A DNA stretch of 64,000 nt. Source: Archangium violaceum Cb vi76. GTDB taxonomy: Bacteria > Myxococcota > Myxococcia > Myxococcales > Myxococcaceae. Under the pieces are notes generated by a model. That model made no database searches. It was given only the letters and a program-made list of their open reading frames with translations, and was not told where the DNA came from. Positions 52,962 to 62,250 of the stretch are shown in pieces. Position 1 is the stretch's first letter. The number at the start of each line of letters is the position of its first letter. The position numbers were made by a program, and so were the translations under genes. The DNA lies in NCBI RefSeq assembly GCF_000733295.1, contig NZ_JPMI01000423.1, forward strand, positions 62,001-126,000. The letters are read 5' to 3'.

Positions 52962-54153
52962 TCCGGTGCACCTGCTCCAGCAGCACCGCGCACACCAATC
53001 CACCGTAGGTGCCCAGCACGTAGCCGGCCACCGCCAGCATGACGCCCACCGGCGCGAGCGACGGGTGGAAGGCCGCCGCCACCACGGACGCCGAGGCTGC
53101 TCCGCCCACGTTGGCCTGTGAGCCCACGGCCGCGAAGAAGATGGGCGCTCGCAACAGCCGCCGCGTCCCCATGATGAAGGCCGCGTGGATGACCATCCAC
53201 ACCATGCCCACCGCCACCAGCGCGGGCGCGTCCAGCAGCCGCCGGAAATCAGCCTTGGCGCCAATGGTCATCACCAGCACGTAGAGGAACAGCATGCCCA
53301 CCCGGCTGGCTCCAGCGCCCTCCAGCTTGCGCAGCGGGGTGAAGGACATCGCCACGCCCACCGTCGTCACCAGGAGCACCACCCAGGTGAAGCCCGTGAT
53401 GATGGTGCCGATGTCCGGCAGGTGCTTCGCCACCGCCGTGCACGCCACCGTGGTGCCAAACCCCAGGGTGAGGATCCACACCAGATCCGTCAGGCTCGCG
53501 GGCCGCAGCACCGAGGCCTGGAAGCGCTCCACCTGCTCGCGCACCACGTCGATGGCCCGCCGGTCCGCGCCCATGCGCGTGTCCATGGCCAGCTCGCGGC
53601 CCGCGAAGTAGAGCAGCACGGCCGTCCACATGTTCGACACGCCCACGTCCACCACCACCATCATGCTCAGCGTGCTGTCCTGCGTCCCGACGCTCTTCCC
53701 GATGGCCACGAAGTTGGCGCTGCCACCAATCCAGGAGCCACTGAGCGCCGCCAGCCCCTTCCAAGCCTGCTCGCCGAGGTCCGCCGGCACCAGCCAGCCC
53801 AGCAGCAGGTAGGCAATGGGCCCCCCGAGGACGATACCCGCCGTCCCCGCCAGGAAGAGCCACACCGCGCTGCGCCCCAGCCGGGAGATGGCCGGCAGAT
53901 CCATCGACAGCACCTGGAGCACCAGGCTCGTGGGCAGCAGGTACGCCGACACGAAGCCGTAGAGCTCCGACTTCGTGGGGATGAGGCCCGTGTTCGACAG
54001 CAGCGTGGGCACGAAATAGACGAACACCAGGATGGGCACGACCTTGAAGACGCGCCCCACCACCGGGTGCCGCTCGGCGTAGAAGAGCAGCGCCAGCACG
54101 GCCAGCAGCACCGCGAGCACCGCCATGGGACTCTGGATGAGCGGCTCGGTCAT
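52951..54153 (-). CDS. DUF819-family membrane transporter
   Basis: 400 residues with 10-11 hydrophobic helices. Signs are FVYFVPTLLSNTGLIP, ALSGSWIGGSANFVAIG, VGVSNMWTAVLLYFAG and GSQANVGGAASASVVAAAFHPSLAPVGVMLAVAGYVLGTYGG, the DUF819 signature. Members sit next to dipeptide epimerase genes in many bacteria, suggesting uptake of dipeptides or their products, but the substrate is unproven. Its ATG overlaps the stop of the epimerase gene (ATGA), so the two are translated in a coupled way. Confidence 0.88.
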   Translation of the reverse strand: MTEPLIQSPMAVLAVLLAVLALLFYAERHPVVGRVFKVVPILVFVYFVPTLLSNTGLIPTKSELYGFVSAYLLPTSLVLQVLSMDLPAISRLGRSAVWLFLAGTAGIVLGGPIAYLLLGWLVPADLGEQAWKGLAALSGSWIGGSANFVAIGKSVGTQDSTLSMMVVVDVGVSNMWTAVLLYFAGRELAMDTRMGADRRAIDVVREQVERFQASVLRPASLTDLVWILTLGFGTTVACTAVAKHLPDIGTIITGFTWVVLLVTTVGVAMSFTPLRKLEGAGASRVGMLFLYVLVMTIGAKADFRRLLDAPALVAVGMVWMVIHAAFIMGTRRLLRAPIFFAAVGSQANVGGAASASVVAAAFHPSLAPVGVMLAVAGYVLGTYGGLVCAVLLEQVHRIIH

Positions 54154-55175
54154 GGAGTGGAGCGCGGCTCCACGCCGAGTCCGGGTCCGTCACCCAGGCG
54201 GATGCGCCCGTCCACCACCGGGTGCCCCTGGAAGGGGTCCTCCGAGATGAGCAGGTTGCCGTCCAGGTCCAGCCAGTCCACCAGGGGCCCCAGGTGCGCG
54301 CCAGCGGCGATGCCCACCGACGTCTCCACCATGCACCCCAGCATGATCTTCAGCCCACAGGAGCGCGCCGTCTCGATGATGCGCAGCGCCTCGCGGATGC
54401 CGCCGCACTTCTGCAGCTTCACGTTGATGCCGTGGTAGCCCTCGGCCAGCTTCGGCACGTCCGAGGCCATCATCAACGCCTCGTCGGCCACCAGCGGCAG
54501 CGGCGAGCGCTGACGCAGCCACTTCGCGCCCTCGACATCCGCCGCCGGCAGCGGCTGCTCCACCAGCTCCACGCCCTGCGTCGCCAGCCACTCGATGTGC
54601 TTCAACGCCTCGTCCGGCTTCCACGCCTCGTTGGCATCCACCCGCACCGTCTTGGACGTGGCGGCCCGCACCGCCCCGAACATCTCGCGCACCGACTGCG
54701 CGCCGAGCTTGATCTTCAACACCGGGTACGGCTCGGCCTCACGCACCTTCTGGGCCATGGTCGCCGGGTCGTCGATGCCAATGGAGAACGACGTGATGGG
54801 CATGCGCGCCGGATCCAACCCGAGCATCCGGTAGAGCGGCACCCCGAGGCGCTTGCCCGCCAGGTCGTGCAGCGCGATATCCAGCGCCGCCTTCGCCGCG
54901 TGGTTTCCCGGCAGGGCCTCCTCGATGCGCTCGGACAGGACGCGGAAATGACGCGGGTCGCCATCGAGCGCCGGGGCGAGCTTCGCGAGCGCGGCCGTCA
55001 CCGTCTCGGCGGACTCTCCGTAGCGCACGTTGGGGGCGGCCTCGCCGCGGCCTACGAGGTTACCCTCACGCAGCTCGACGATGACATTGCGCTTCGACGT
55101 GCTGGTCCCCCGCGCGATCGTCCAGGCGTGGCGGAGGGGCAGCTCGATGACTCGGACATCCATCGGAAGTGACAT
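54150..55175 (-). CDS. Dipeptide epimerase (L-Ala-D/L-Glu type, enolase superfamily)
   Basis: 341 residues from the ATG (GGGAGG upstream). Enolase-superfamily signs: LRHAWTIARGTSTSKRN at the start, catalytic lysine in VLKIKLG, metal ligands in VDANEAW, VEQPLP and ADEALM, the second lysine in NVKLQKCGG, and DLDGNLL, the DxD that in dipeptide epimerases grips the substrate amino group. All catalytic residues are present. The enzyme probably epimerises L-Ala-D-Glu from peptidoglycan or a related dipeptide. It is coupled by overlap to the DUF819 transporter and divergent from the M20 peptidase. Confidence 0.9.
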   Translation of the reverse strand: MSLPMDVRVIELPLRHAWTIARGTSTSKRNVIVELREGNLVGRGEAAPNVRYGESAETVTAALAKLAPALDGDPRHFRVLSERIEEALPGNHAAKAALDIALHDLAGKRLGVPLYRMLGLDPARMPITSFSIGIDDPATMAQKVREAEPYPVLKIKLGAQSVREMFGAVRAATSKTVRVDANEAWKPDEALKHIEWLATQGVELVEQPLPAADVEGAKWLRQRSPLPLVADEALMMASDVPKLAEGYHGINVKLQKCGGIREALRIIETARSCGLKIMLGCMVETSVGIAAGAHLGPLVDWLDLDGNLLISEDPFQGHPVVDGRIRLGDGPGLGVEPRSTP

Positions 55176-55221
55176 GCGATGAGCCTCCCAGGGCGAGCGG
55201 CCATTACCATAGACTGAGAAT

Positions 55222-56631
55222 ATGCGCCCCCTGTTCTTCGCTCTCGCCCTCCTGGCCGTGCCGGGTTGCGGCCACGCCGCCGCCCCGTCCCGAAGCGCCC
55301 CGCCCCGCGCGGCCGAGGAGATGCGCACGCTGCTCTCCGAGCTCATCGCCGTGGACACCTCCAACCCGCCGGGCAACGAGACCGCCGCCGCCCAGGTGGC
55401 CGCGCGGTGGCTGCGCGAGGCGGGCATCGAGTCCCAGCTCTTCGAACCCGTGCCCGGACGCGCCCACCTGATCGCCCGGCTGAAGGGCAGCGGCGCCGCT
55501 CGCCCCGTGCTGGTGCTCGCCCACCTGGACACGGTCCCCGCGAAACGCGAGGAGTGGGCGTCGGAGCCGTGGACGCTCACCGAGCGCGATGGCTTCCTCT
55601 ATGGACGCGGCGTCCAGGACAACAAGGGCATGGCCGCGGCCAGCGTGCTGGCGTTGCGCAGGCTCAAGAGTGACAAGGTGAAGCTGAAGCGCGACGTGGT
55701 GCTGGTGCTCAGCGCGGACGAGGAGGCGGGTGGCAAGGCCGGCATCGACAAGCTGTTGGAGGCCCACCCCGAGCTGCGCGAGGCGGAGCTCGCCATCAAC
55801 GAGGGCGGCCTCACGGAGCTGTCCGAGGACCGCGGCCGGGTGCGCTTCGTCAACCTCCAGGCCGCGGAGCGGGTGTCGCGCAACGTGACGCTGAAGGCCA
55901 CGGGCCCTGGCGGCCACTCCTCCGTCCCGCCGGCCGCGCCCAATCCGATGGTGCGACTGGCGGCGGCGGTGGCCCGCGTCGGCTCGCTCACCTTCCCCAC
56001 CCGGCTCACGCCCGTCACCCGGCTGAACGTGGAGGGCCGCGTGAAGGTGACGGGCGGCGAGCTGGGCGAGGCCCTGAAGCGGCTCGCGGCCTCGCCGGAC
56101 AACCCGCCCCAGGAGGCGGTGGATGCCATTGCCCGGTTGGAGCCGGCCCTGGCCGCCGTACTGCGCACCACCTGCGTGCCCACCGTCTTCAACGCCGGCA
56201 CCCGGCCCAACGTCATCCCCGCCACCGCCGAGGCCACCATCAACTGCCGGCTGCTCCCGGACGAGGACATCCAGGCGTTCCGCGCCCGGCTCGTCGAGGC
56301 GGTGGGGGACAAGGACATCCAGGTGGAGCTGAACATGACGCCGCCGGACTCGCCCGCCTCGCCGGTGGGGGACAACGCGATGTTCCGGGCCGCCACGGCC
56401 GCCGCGAAGAAGGTGTGGCCGGGCGCCCCCGTCTTCCCGCGCATGTCCACCGGCACCACCGAGTCCACCACCCTGCGCCGCGCGGGCATCCACGCCTACG
56501 GAATCGATCTGTTCGCCCTCACGCCGGACGACGCGCGCACGGCCCACGCGCCCAACGAGCGCATCCCCTCGGCCTCGCTCCAGCCCGGCGCCGAGTTCGT
56601 CTACCAACTCGTGTCCGAGCTGGCGAAGTAA
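55222..56631 (+). CDS. M20-family peptidase lipoprotein
   Basis: 469 residues. A short signal ends in VPGC (Cys16), so the protein is a lipoprotein. M20 signs: VLAHLDTVPAKREEW (metal His and catalytic Asp), GRGVQDNKGMAAA (bridging Asp), SADEEAGGKAG (catalytic Glu-Glu), a dimerisation domain (RNVTLKATGPGGHSSVPP) and AHAPNERI with the last His ligand. All zinc ligands are present. It should cleave dipeptides or acylated amino acids in the periplasm and could feed the neighbouring epimerase/transporter pair. Divergent from the epimerase, 46 bases apart. Confidence 0.92.
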   Translation: MRPLFFALALLAVPGCGHAAAPSRSAPPRAAEEMRTLLSELIAVDTSNPPGNETAAAQVAARWLREAGIESQLFEPVPGRAHLIARLKGSGAARPVLVLAHLDTVPAKREEWASEPWTLTERDGFLYGRGVQDNKGMAAASVLALRRLKSDKVKLKRDVVLVLSADEEAGGKAGIDKLLEAHPELREAELAINEGGLTELSEDRGRVRFVNLQAAERVSRNVTLKATGPGGHSSVPPAAPNPMVRLAAAVARVGSLTFPTRLTPVTRLNVEGRVKVTGGELGEALKRLAASPDNPPQEAVDAIARLEPALAAVLRTTCVPTVFNAGTRPNVIPATAEATINCRLLPDEDIQAFRARLVEAVGDKDIQVELNMTPPDSPASPVGDNAMFRAATAAAKKVWPGAPVFPRMSTGTTESTTLRRAGIHAYGIDLFALTPDDARTAHAPNERIPSASLQPGAEFVYQLVSELAK

Positions 56632-56671
56632 CCCCCCGTCCCCCTTCCCCGGCAGCATCCGAGCGAGCCTC

Positions 56672-57928
56672 ATGACAACCCCGACGAAGACCCGGCATCC
56701 GCTGTTTCTGGTCCTATTGGCATCCACGCTGACGGCCTGCACGTGGCAGGCCCGGCCCACACCCGAGGAGCAAGGCCCGGTGGCGAAGATCTGGAGGAAG
56801 AGCGCGCAGACGCGTGACTTCGAGCGCTTCACCCGCGAGGGCACCGCGCTCACCCCGGACGGGACGCTCGAGCTCGACACGGCCACGGCCCGCTCCGAGG
56901 CCGATCCGTTCCCCAGCCACACGCCGCCCAACGCGCAGACGCCGCTGCCCGCGGGCAGCTACGTCTTCGGCAGTGCCGCCTCGGAGGAGCACACCATCAC
57001 GGGCGGCTTCGACAACGTGGTGCCCTCGTTCGACGTGCTGACGCCTCCGGGCACGTGGGTGCGGCTGACGCTCGCGGCGCGCGTCGAGGGCGAGTGGACG
57101 AAGGACTACGACTTCGGCGTCTGGGCCTTCGACAACGGCACCGTGGTGCGCCACAGCAAGGACCGGCAGGAGGACGAGCGCGGCAAGGTCTTCACCGACA
57201 CGCTGGTGCTCAAGAAGAAGGCGGACGGGCTGCGGATGAAGGTGTGGCTCTTCTCCTCCAAGCCCGGGGTGAGCCCGCGCGTGCGTGCGCTGACGGCGGC
57301 GATGACGGACTCGGCCCGCAGGGCCGCGGACGAGCCCTCGGACAAGCGCGCCTGGGGCACGGTGCTGGAGGTGCCGGGCCGCTCGCAGATGCTCTACCCG
57401 CCCAAGGGCGGCGTCTGGTGCTCGCCCACCTCGGTGTCGATGATTCTCGCGTACTGGGGCCAGAAGCTGGGCCGCAACGAGCTCGTGGTGCCGGTGCCCG
57501 TGGCGGCCGAGTACACGTATGACACGGTGTATGACGGCACGGGCAACTGGCCCTTCAACACCGCGTACGGCTCGGCCATCGGGGACGGAGCGCTGCACGG
57601 GCTGGTGGCACGCTTCGACTCGTTCGCGCAGCTGGAGCGGCTCATCGCCGAGGGGATTCCCGTCAGCATCAGCATCGCCTACGAGAAGGGGGAGCTGAGC
57701 GGCTCGCCCGTCCAGCGCTCGGACGGGCACCTCATCGTGGTGAAGGGCTTCACGCCGGAGGGGGATGTCATCTGCAACGACCCCGCCTTCCCCAACGACG
57801 AGCTCGTGAACGTGACGTACAAGCGCGAGGAGCTGCTGAAGGCGTGGGACCACTCCCGCCGCTCGGCGTACGTGTTGTGGCCCTCGGGCTCCAGCCTGCC
57901 CGCGGGCGCGCTCACCTTCGTGCAGTGA
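56672..57928 (+). CDS. C39-family cysteine peptidase lipoprotein
   Basis: 418 residues. The signal ends LTAC (Cys23). An N-terminal beta-rich region (about 70-215) is followed by a papain-like C39 domain: catalytic Cys in VWCSPTSVSMIL, His in DGHLIVVKGF, and Asp in CNDPAFPND. The oxyanion Gln position is not obvious (SQMLYPPKGG). C39 enzymes often cleave leader peptides of secreted toxins, but those are ABC-transporter fused; this free lipoprotein form is more likely a general peptidase. Single gene ended by a hairpin. Confidence 0.85.
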   Translation: MTTPTKTRHPLFLVLLASTLTACTWQARPTPEEQGPVAKIWRKSAQTRDFERFTREGTALTPDGTLELDTATARSEADPFPSHTPPNAQTPLPAGSYVFGSAASEEHTITGGFDNVVPSFDVLTPPGTWVRLTLAARVEGEWTKDYDFGVWAFDNGTVVRHSKDRQEDERGKVFTDTLVLKKKADGLRMKVWLFSSKPGVSPRVRALTAAMTDSARRAADEPSDKRAWGTVLEVPGRSQMLYPPKGGVWCSPTSVSMILAYWGQKLGRNELVVPVPVAAEYTYDTVYDGTGNWPFNTAYGSAIGDGALHGLVARFDSFAQLERLIAEGIPVSISIAYEKGELSGSPVQRSDGHLIVVKGFTPEGDVICNDPAFPNDELVNVTYKREELLKAWDHSRRSAYVLWPSGSSLPAGALTFVQ

Positions 57929-57936
57929 GACAGACC

Positions 57937-57968
57937 CAGGCGCTCCGTTCCCATGCTCGGAGCGCCTG
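57937..57968. terminator. Bidirectional stem-loop between convergent genes
   Basis: CAGGCGCTCCG and CGGAGCGCCTG form a perfect 11-base stem with a 10-base loop, 8 bases after the C39 stop and 8 bases before the stop of the minus-strand glycosyltransferase. There is no T tract, but symmetry and place between two stops make it a likely terminator for both. Confidence 0.6.
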
Positions 57969-57976
57969 CGTCACCT

Positions 57977-59407
57977 TCACGGCCCGGAAGGAGTCGTGAG
58001 CAGCTCCCCGGAGCCGCGCCCGGAGGGGCAGCGCTTCCAGAGCACCGCCCCGCCCCACCGCCGCAGGACGCAGAACCCGGCGGCCTCGACCTGCCGCTCC
58101 CCGAGCGCCGTTCCATTCACGAGCACGTGGGAGAACCGTGTCTCCGTGAGCGGGCCGAGCAGTTCCCCCACCTGATGCTCGGGACGCACGAGCAGGGGCA
58201 CGTCGCGGTGCAGGTAGAAGCGGCCGCTGATGTTCCATTCCTGCTGGCCCGCGACGATGAGCCCGGTGAGTGAGTCATCCCGCCCGGCGAAGACGAGCGC
58301 GTCGATCTGCTCCGTGGCCAACCCCTTCGGCATCTGCACGGTGGCCGCCGCCAGCGAGGAGAGCGCATACGCCCCCACGAGTCCGCCCATAGCCCATCGG
58401 GTGCGGACCCGCTGCGAGAGGGTGCGCCAGGCCGGTCCAGCGGCGAGGAGCACGAAGAGCGGCAGCAGCGGCGCCAGGAAGCGGAGCTCCTTGTGCGCGA
58501 GCAGCGACATCACCCCGAGGTAGAAGAGGAAGGAGCCCCCGAGCAGATCCCTCCGGGCCAGCCCGCGCCCGAAGTGCCAGGCGAGCAGCAGCGGCACCAT
58601 GCCCACCAGCTTGGGCAGGTACCACCACGCGGGCTGCGTGCCGAACTTCTCCGAGCCTCCGCTGAGGATGTTGAACTCGAAGTACTTCCAGAGCGTGTGC
58701 CACGGCGCGCCCCAGGTGAGCCAGTCGAGCAGGCCGAGCGCCAGGAGCACTCCGCCCACGCCCAGCGCGCCGCCCGCCAGCGAGCGCCAGCGCCGCGCCA
58801 TCAGCAGGCTCACGGCGATGGGCACGCCGAACACCGCCGAGGGGTAGCGCACCACGAAGGCCAGGCCCAACAGCACACCACTCCAGAAGCCCTCGCGCAG
58901 GCCGTCCCGGGCGCGGGCGCGCCAGGCCCACAGGAGTGAGCCGAGCAATGGGGCCACGCTCAGCGAATCCGCCAGGGGCCTCGCGGCGTAGAGGAGCCAC
59001 CCACCCCAGGTGACGTGGACGGCCGCCGCCAGGAGCGCGGGCTCGCGGCCATCCCGCTCCTCGACGAGCCGGAACAGCGCCACGGTGCCCCACGCCTGCG
59101 CGGCGGCACAGCAGGCCCACACCACCGCGGCCATCGCCCACGGGTGCTCGAGTCCCATCCGCCCACACACCGCGAGCACGCCCCCGAGCACCCCGGGGAC
59201 GGCCCAGTTGCGCAGACCCTCCACCCACTCCCAGGCCGGGAGCCAATACCCGAAGGCCAGCCCATGGGCCGGCTCCAGGAACTGGAAGACCTCGTCCGGG
59301 TGCTGCCGGCCTCGCTTGAGCGCCACCACCGCGACGGCGAGCAGCGCGCCCAGGACGGCGATTCTCCGTTCCCACGCGACGGGCTTCGGGGTTGAAGAAG
59401 GATTCAT
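57977..59407 (-). CDS. GT22/PIG-M-like membrane mannosyltransferase
   Basis: 476 residues from the ATG used; a GTG 21 bases earlier is equally possible. About 10 hydrophobic helices. The key motif is GRQHPDEVFQFLEPAHGLAFGY near the N-terminus, the acidic HPDE loop of GT22 (Alg9/PIG-B/Alg12-type) polyprenyl-sugar transferases. FKYFEFN-type and GWLLYAARPLADSL segments also match. It adds sugars, using lipid-linked donors, on the outer side of the inner membrane. The acceptor is unknown. Convergent with the C39 gene. Confidence 0.8.
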   Translation of the reverse strand: MNPSSTPKPVAWERRIAVLGALLAVAVVALKRGRQHPDEVFQFLEPAHGLAFGYWLPAWEWVEGLRNWAVPGVLGGVLAVCGRMGLEHPWAMAAVVWACCAAAQAWGTVALFRLVEERDGREPALLAAAVHVTWGGWLLYAARPLADSLSVAPLLGSLLWAWRARARDGLREGFWSGVLLGLAFVVRYPSAVFGVPIAVSLLMARRWRSLAGGALGVGGVLLALGLLDWLTWGAPWHTLWKYFEFNILSGGSEKFGTQPAWWYLPKLVGMVPLLLAWHFGRGLARRDLLGGSFLFYLGVMSLLAHKELRFLAPLLPLFVLLAAGPAWRTLSQRVRTRWAMGGLVGAYALSSLAAATVQMPKGLATEQIDALVFAGRDDSLTGLIVAGQQEWNISGRFYLHRDVPLLVRPEHQVGELLGPLTETRFSHVLVNGTALGERQVEAAGFCVLRRWGGAVLWKRCPSGRGSGELLTTPSGP

Positions 59408-59482
59408 CGGAGCGGGGGACGTCGGCACGGGCCGCGCAGATTGCCACGAAACGCCGCGTCGGGTGCTCGCCCGCTCGCCTGA

Positions 59483-59884
59483 CTAGCCGTCCTGGACGAG
59501 GTACTTCAGCAACTCGTCCTCATCCTTCGAGATCAGCCGCTCGACGCCGTCGTGCCGGGCATGACGCTGGATCTGCATCATGCCCACGGTGCTCCGCACG
59601 AGCACACCGACCCTCCGGAAGCCGCCAACCCACAGGGGGCGGAGCCGCCCCATGGCCGCTTCGAACTGGGGATCATTCCGGCCGGGCGTGGCCCGGAGAT
59701 CGGCGAGGAGCCCATACTTCGAGCGCCCCAGCTCATCCAGGACGGCACCGAGCCGGGCGAAGATGCCCTCGAGCTCCTCGAGCACATCGAGCGGCTTCTC
59801 GCTGCGAACGGTGCGGACGATGCCCGTGCGATCATCGACGAGCACGGTGAAGTACTCGTCCTGGTAGACCTGCCTGCCGCTCAT
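59483..59884 (-). CDS. Small STAS/SpoIIAA-like protein of unknown role
   Basis: 133 residues from an ATG with a weak GGGGCGG upstream. The pattern beta-turn-beta (YFTVLVDDRTGIVRTVRSEKP), a helix (LEELEGIFARLGAVLDEL), a strand (YGLLADLRATPGRND) and further helix/strand (VGVLVRSTVG) suggests a STAS- or SpoIIAA-like fold that binds partners. There is no conserved phosphorylatable Ser in the usual place, so the call is weak. It stands alone between the GT22 and the di-haem gene. Confidence 0.45.
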   Translation of the reverse strand: MSGRQVYQDEYFTVLVDDRTGIVRTVRSEKPLDVLEELEGIFARLGAVLDELGRSKYGLLADLRATPGRNDPQFEAAMGRLRPLWVGGFRRVGVLVRSTVGMMQIQRHARHDGVERLISKDEDELLKYLVQDG

Positions 59885-59988
59885 GAATGCCGCCCCATGG
59901 TGCGAACCCGCGGGCCTCCCTTTAACATCTGACGAGGGGGACCGCGCCACCAGCGGCACGGTCCCCCGGACAACGCTATTCGTACCGC

Positions 59989-62250
59989 TTACAGCGACTG
60001 CAGGAACCGCAACAGCGCGGCGCGCTCGGCGCTGGTCATCCGGACGAAGGACTGCTGCGCGGCCTGCGCCTCACCGCCGTGCCACAGGATGGCCTCGGTC
60101 AGGTTGCGCGCGCGGCCGTCGTGCAGGTAGGCCTCGCCACCGCTGATGCCCGCCGTCAGGCCGATGCCCCACAGCGGAGGCGTGCGCCACTCGGCGCCGG
60201 AGGCCTGGCCTTCCGGCAGGTTGTCCGCGAGGCCCGTGCCCATGTCGTGCAGCAGCAGGTCCGTGTACGGGCGGATGGCCTGGTTGCGCAGCTCCGCGTT
60301 CGGGTGGTAGGCGCTCGTGGTCAGCGACTCCGTGTGGCACTTCGTGCAGCCCGCGTTGCGGAACAGCGTCTCGCCCTGGAGGGCCTGGGTGTCGCGGTAG
60401 TCACGGCGCGCCGGGACACCGAGCAGGGCGATGTAGCGGGTGATCTTGTCCAGGTCCGTGTTGTTCAGCTCCGTGCTGGTGCCCCCGCAACCCGCCTGCG
60501 ACGTGCCGCAGTCCAGCGTCGTGAAGACGGGGCTGGTGACGCCCATGTCGTTGCGGAACGCATCGGCGACCTGGTGGCGCACCTTCGCCGCGCCCGCCTT
60601 CCAGCCGAAGCGGCCCAGGCGCACGGCGCCCGTCTCCGGATCCGTCACCGTCTGCATGCGGCCGGAGATGCCGTCACCGTTGCTGTCGTTGGGGTCCGCC
60701 AGGGCGGCGATGGTCGTCTCGGGCACCGCCTCCAGCAGGCCCATGCCCACCAGTTGCGGCGTGATGCGCGCCGAGTAGTTCGTGGGCGTGACGTTCAGGA
60801 AGCTGTAGGTCGGCTTGCGCAGCTGGTAGGCCGTGCCGTCGGTGAACGTGCCGCTGGTGGTGGTCCAACCCGAGATGCGCACGTCGCCCTCGGGCGTGCC
60901 GCTGGTGCTGCGCGGCTGGATGCGGAAGCCGAGAGAAGGATCCGCGGTCACCGTGGTCCCACTGACGCGGCCCACCTTCACCGTGTAGTTGGTCAGCGAG
61001 GTGTTGACGGCGGGCGGCAGGCCGCGGCCGTTCTGCTTGTGGCAGGCGATGCAGGAGCGCGCGATGTAGTTGGGCCCGAGCTTGTTCGCATGAGCCGTGA
61101 GGGCGGGGTTGCCCGGCTCGGAGTGGCTGCCATCACCGAAGTCGGTGTGGTGGATGCGGCGGCCCTCGACGAAGGGCTGCGCGTTCGTGGGCGCCATGTT
61201 CAGCGCCATCTGCAGGAAGTGGTTGTCCGCCTCGTTGGACAGGTGCTGGTTGCCGGTGGTGCGGCCGCCGCTCTGGCCAATGGCCGGCATCGGGTAGGAG
61301 TCCTGGATGGCGCCGGAGACCTCGAGCGGCACGATGCCGCCGGTGCCCACCATGTACAGCATGATGGTGGAGTAGTAGTTGAAGCGGCCGTTCACGGGCT
61401 GGCGCAGGAAGACACCGATCTCCAGCTCCATCCGGTCACCGATGCGGATGGCGCGGCCCTCCTTGGCGTTGAAGTTGACGCTGGCGGTGTGCTGATAGTC
61501 GTTCACCCGAATGAAGTCCGCGTTGTGGAAGTACTCGGCCTCCGTGTTGAGGCCGCGGAAGAACGCGCGGAAGTCCGGGCTGTCATACGGGTAGATCGAG
61601 TAGAGGTTGACGATGATCTGGCTGCCACCCTTGGCCACCTGATCCACGATCTCGATCCAGTGCGTGCGGTTCTCGAAGTAGAGCGACAGGTAGTGGTCGT
61701 ACGCCTGGTACTGGTCCTCGCGCGCATGGCGGTCACGGACGCGGTCACCCACGCGGGTGACGATGGCCGAGCCCGTGTCCTGCACCGTGGCCGGCTCCAG
61801 CGCCGTGCCGCTGTTGAACAGGGGCACGATGTTGCCCGGGTTGCCGCCCGTGCCGGCGTCGGTGCCACCGCCCGTGCCGGCGTCGGTGCCACCGCCCGTA
61901 CCCGCGTCCGTGCCACCGCCCGTGCCGCTGTGCGTGTAGCGCGTCCAGGCCGTGTCCACGGCGCAGTTACATGCCGTGTCCCAGTAGGTGAAGAAGTAGT
62001 CGACGAAGTGGCCCGCGGCCAGGCCCGTCACCGTGAACTCGTTGCGGCCATTGGCGACCGTCATCCGCACGTTGAGCTGGCCACCGTTGTTGACCTTGTA
62101 GTGGATGTCCGCCCACGACGTGGTGTTCACGTAGAAGATCGCCGACGAGCCCGAGGGCTGGACCCCGAAGGTGGCCGCGGCGAGGGCACCTCCCGCCAAC
62201 AGCGTGGCGAACACGAGTCCCACTGCCAATCCTGCAGCTTTGTTTCGCAT
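59989..62250 (-). CDS. Secreted di-haem oxidoreductase with N-terminal carbohydrate-binding-like domain
   Basis: 753 residues starting MRNKAAGLAVG with GGAGAG upstream and a Sec signal (cut near AAA). Residues about 27-108 are a small beta domain (SSAIFYVNTTSWADIHYKVN, RNEFTVTGLAAGHFVDY) like CBM56-type glucan-binding modules. A linker of repeated GTGGGTDA follows, then about 200 unassigned beta-rich residues, and the di-haem oxidoreductase (DUF1111/DHOR) part with haem sites CIACHKQ (near 410) and CTKCHTE (near 635), WGIGLTAGISGGEAYLHDGRARNLTEAILWHGGEA and the C-terminal helix. Such enzymes are periplasmic or surface haem proteins; the substrate is unknown. Confidence 0.82.
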   Translation of the reverse strand: MRNKAAGLAVGLVFATLLAGGALAAATFGVQPSGSSAIFYVNTTSWADIHYKVNNGGQLNVRMTVANGRNEFTVTGLAAGHFVDYFFTYWDTACNCAVDTAWTRYTHSGTGGGTDAGTGGGTDAGTGGGTDAGTGGNPGNIVPLFNSGTALEPATVQDTGSAIVTRVGDRVRDRHAREDQYQAYDHYLSLYFENRTHWIEIVDQVAKGGSQIIVNLYSIYPYDSPDFRAFFRGLNTEAEYFHNADFIRVNDYQHTASVNFNAKEGRAIRIGDRMELEIGVFLRQPVNGRFNYYSTIMLYMVGTGGIVPLEVSGAIQDSYPMPAIGQSGGRTTGNQHLSNEADNHFLQMALNMAPTNAQPFVEGRRIHHTDFGDGSHSEPGNPALTAHANKLGPNYIARSCIACHKQNGRGLPPAVNTSLTNYTVKVGRVSGTTVTADPSLGFRIQPRSTSGTPEGDVRISGWTTTSGTFTDGTAYQLRKPTYSFLNVTPTNYSARITPQLVGMGLLEAVPETTIAALADPNDSNGDGISGRMQTVTDPETGAVRLGRFGWKAGAAKVRHQVADAFRNDMGVTSPVFTTLDCGTSQAGCGGTSTELNNTDLDKITRYIALLGVPARRDYRDTQALQGETLFRNAGCTKCHTESLTTSAYHPNAELRNQAIRPYTDLLLHDMGTGLADNLPEGQASGAEWRTPPLWGIGLTAGISGGEAYLHDGRARNLTEAILWHGGEAQAAQQSFVRMTSAERAALLRFLQSL
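61850..61921 (-). repeat. Three 24-bp tandem repeats in the di-haem gene
   Basis: Three in-frame copies of 24 bases, two of them identical and one with a few changes, encode GTGGGTDA units of the linker between the binding-like domain and the oxidoreductase. Such repeats can change number by slippage and so vary linker length. Confidence 0.8.
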
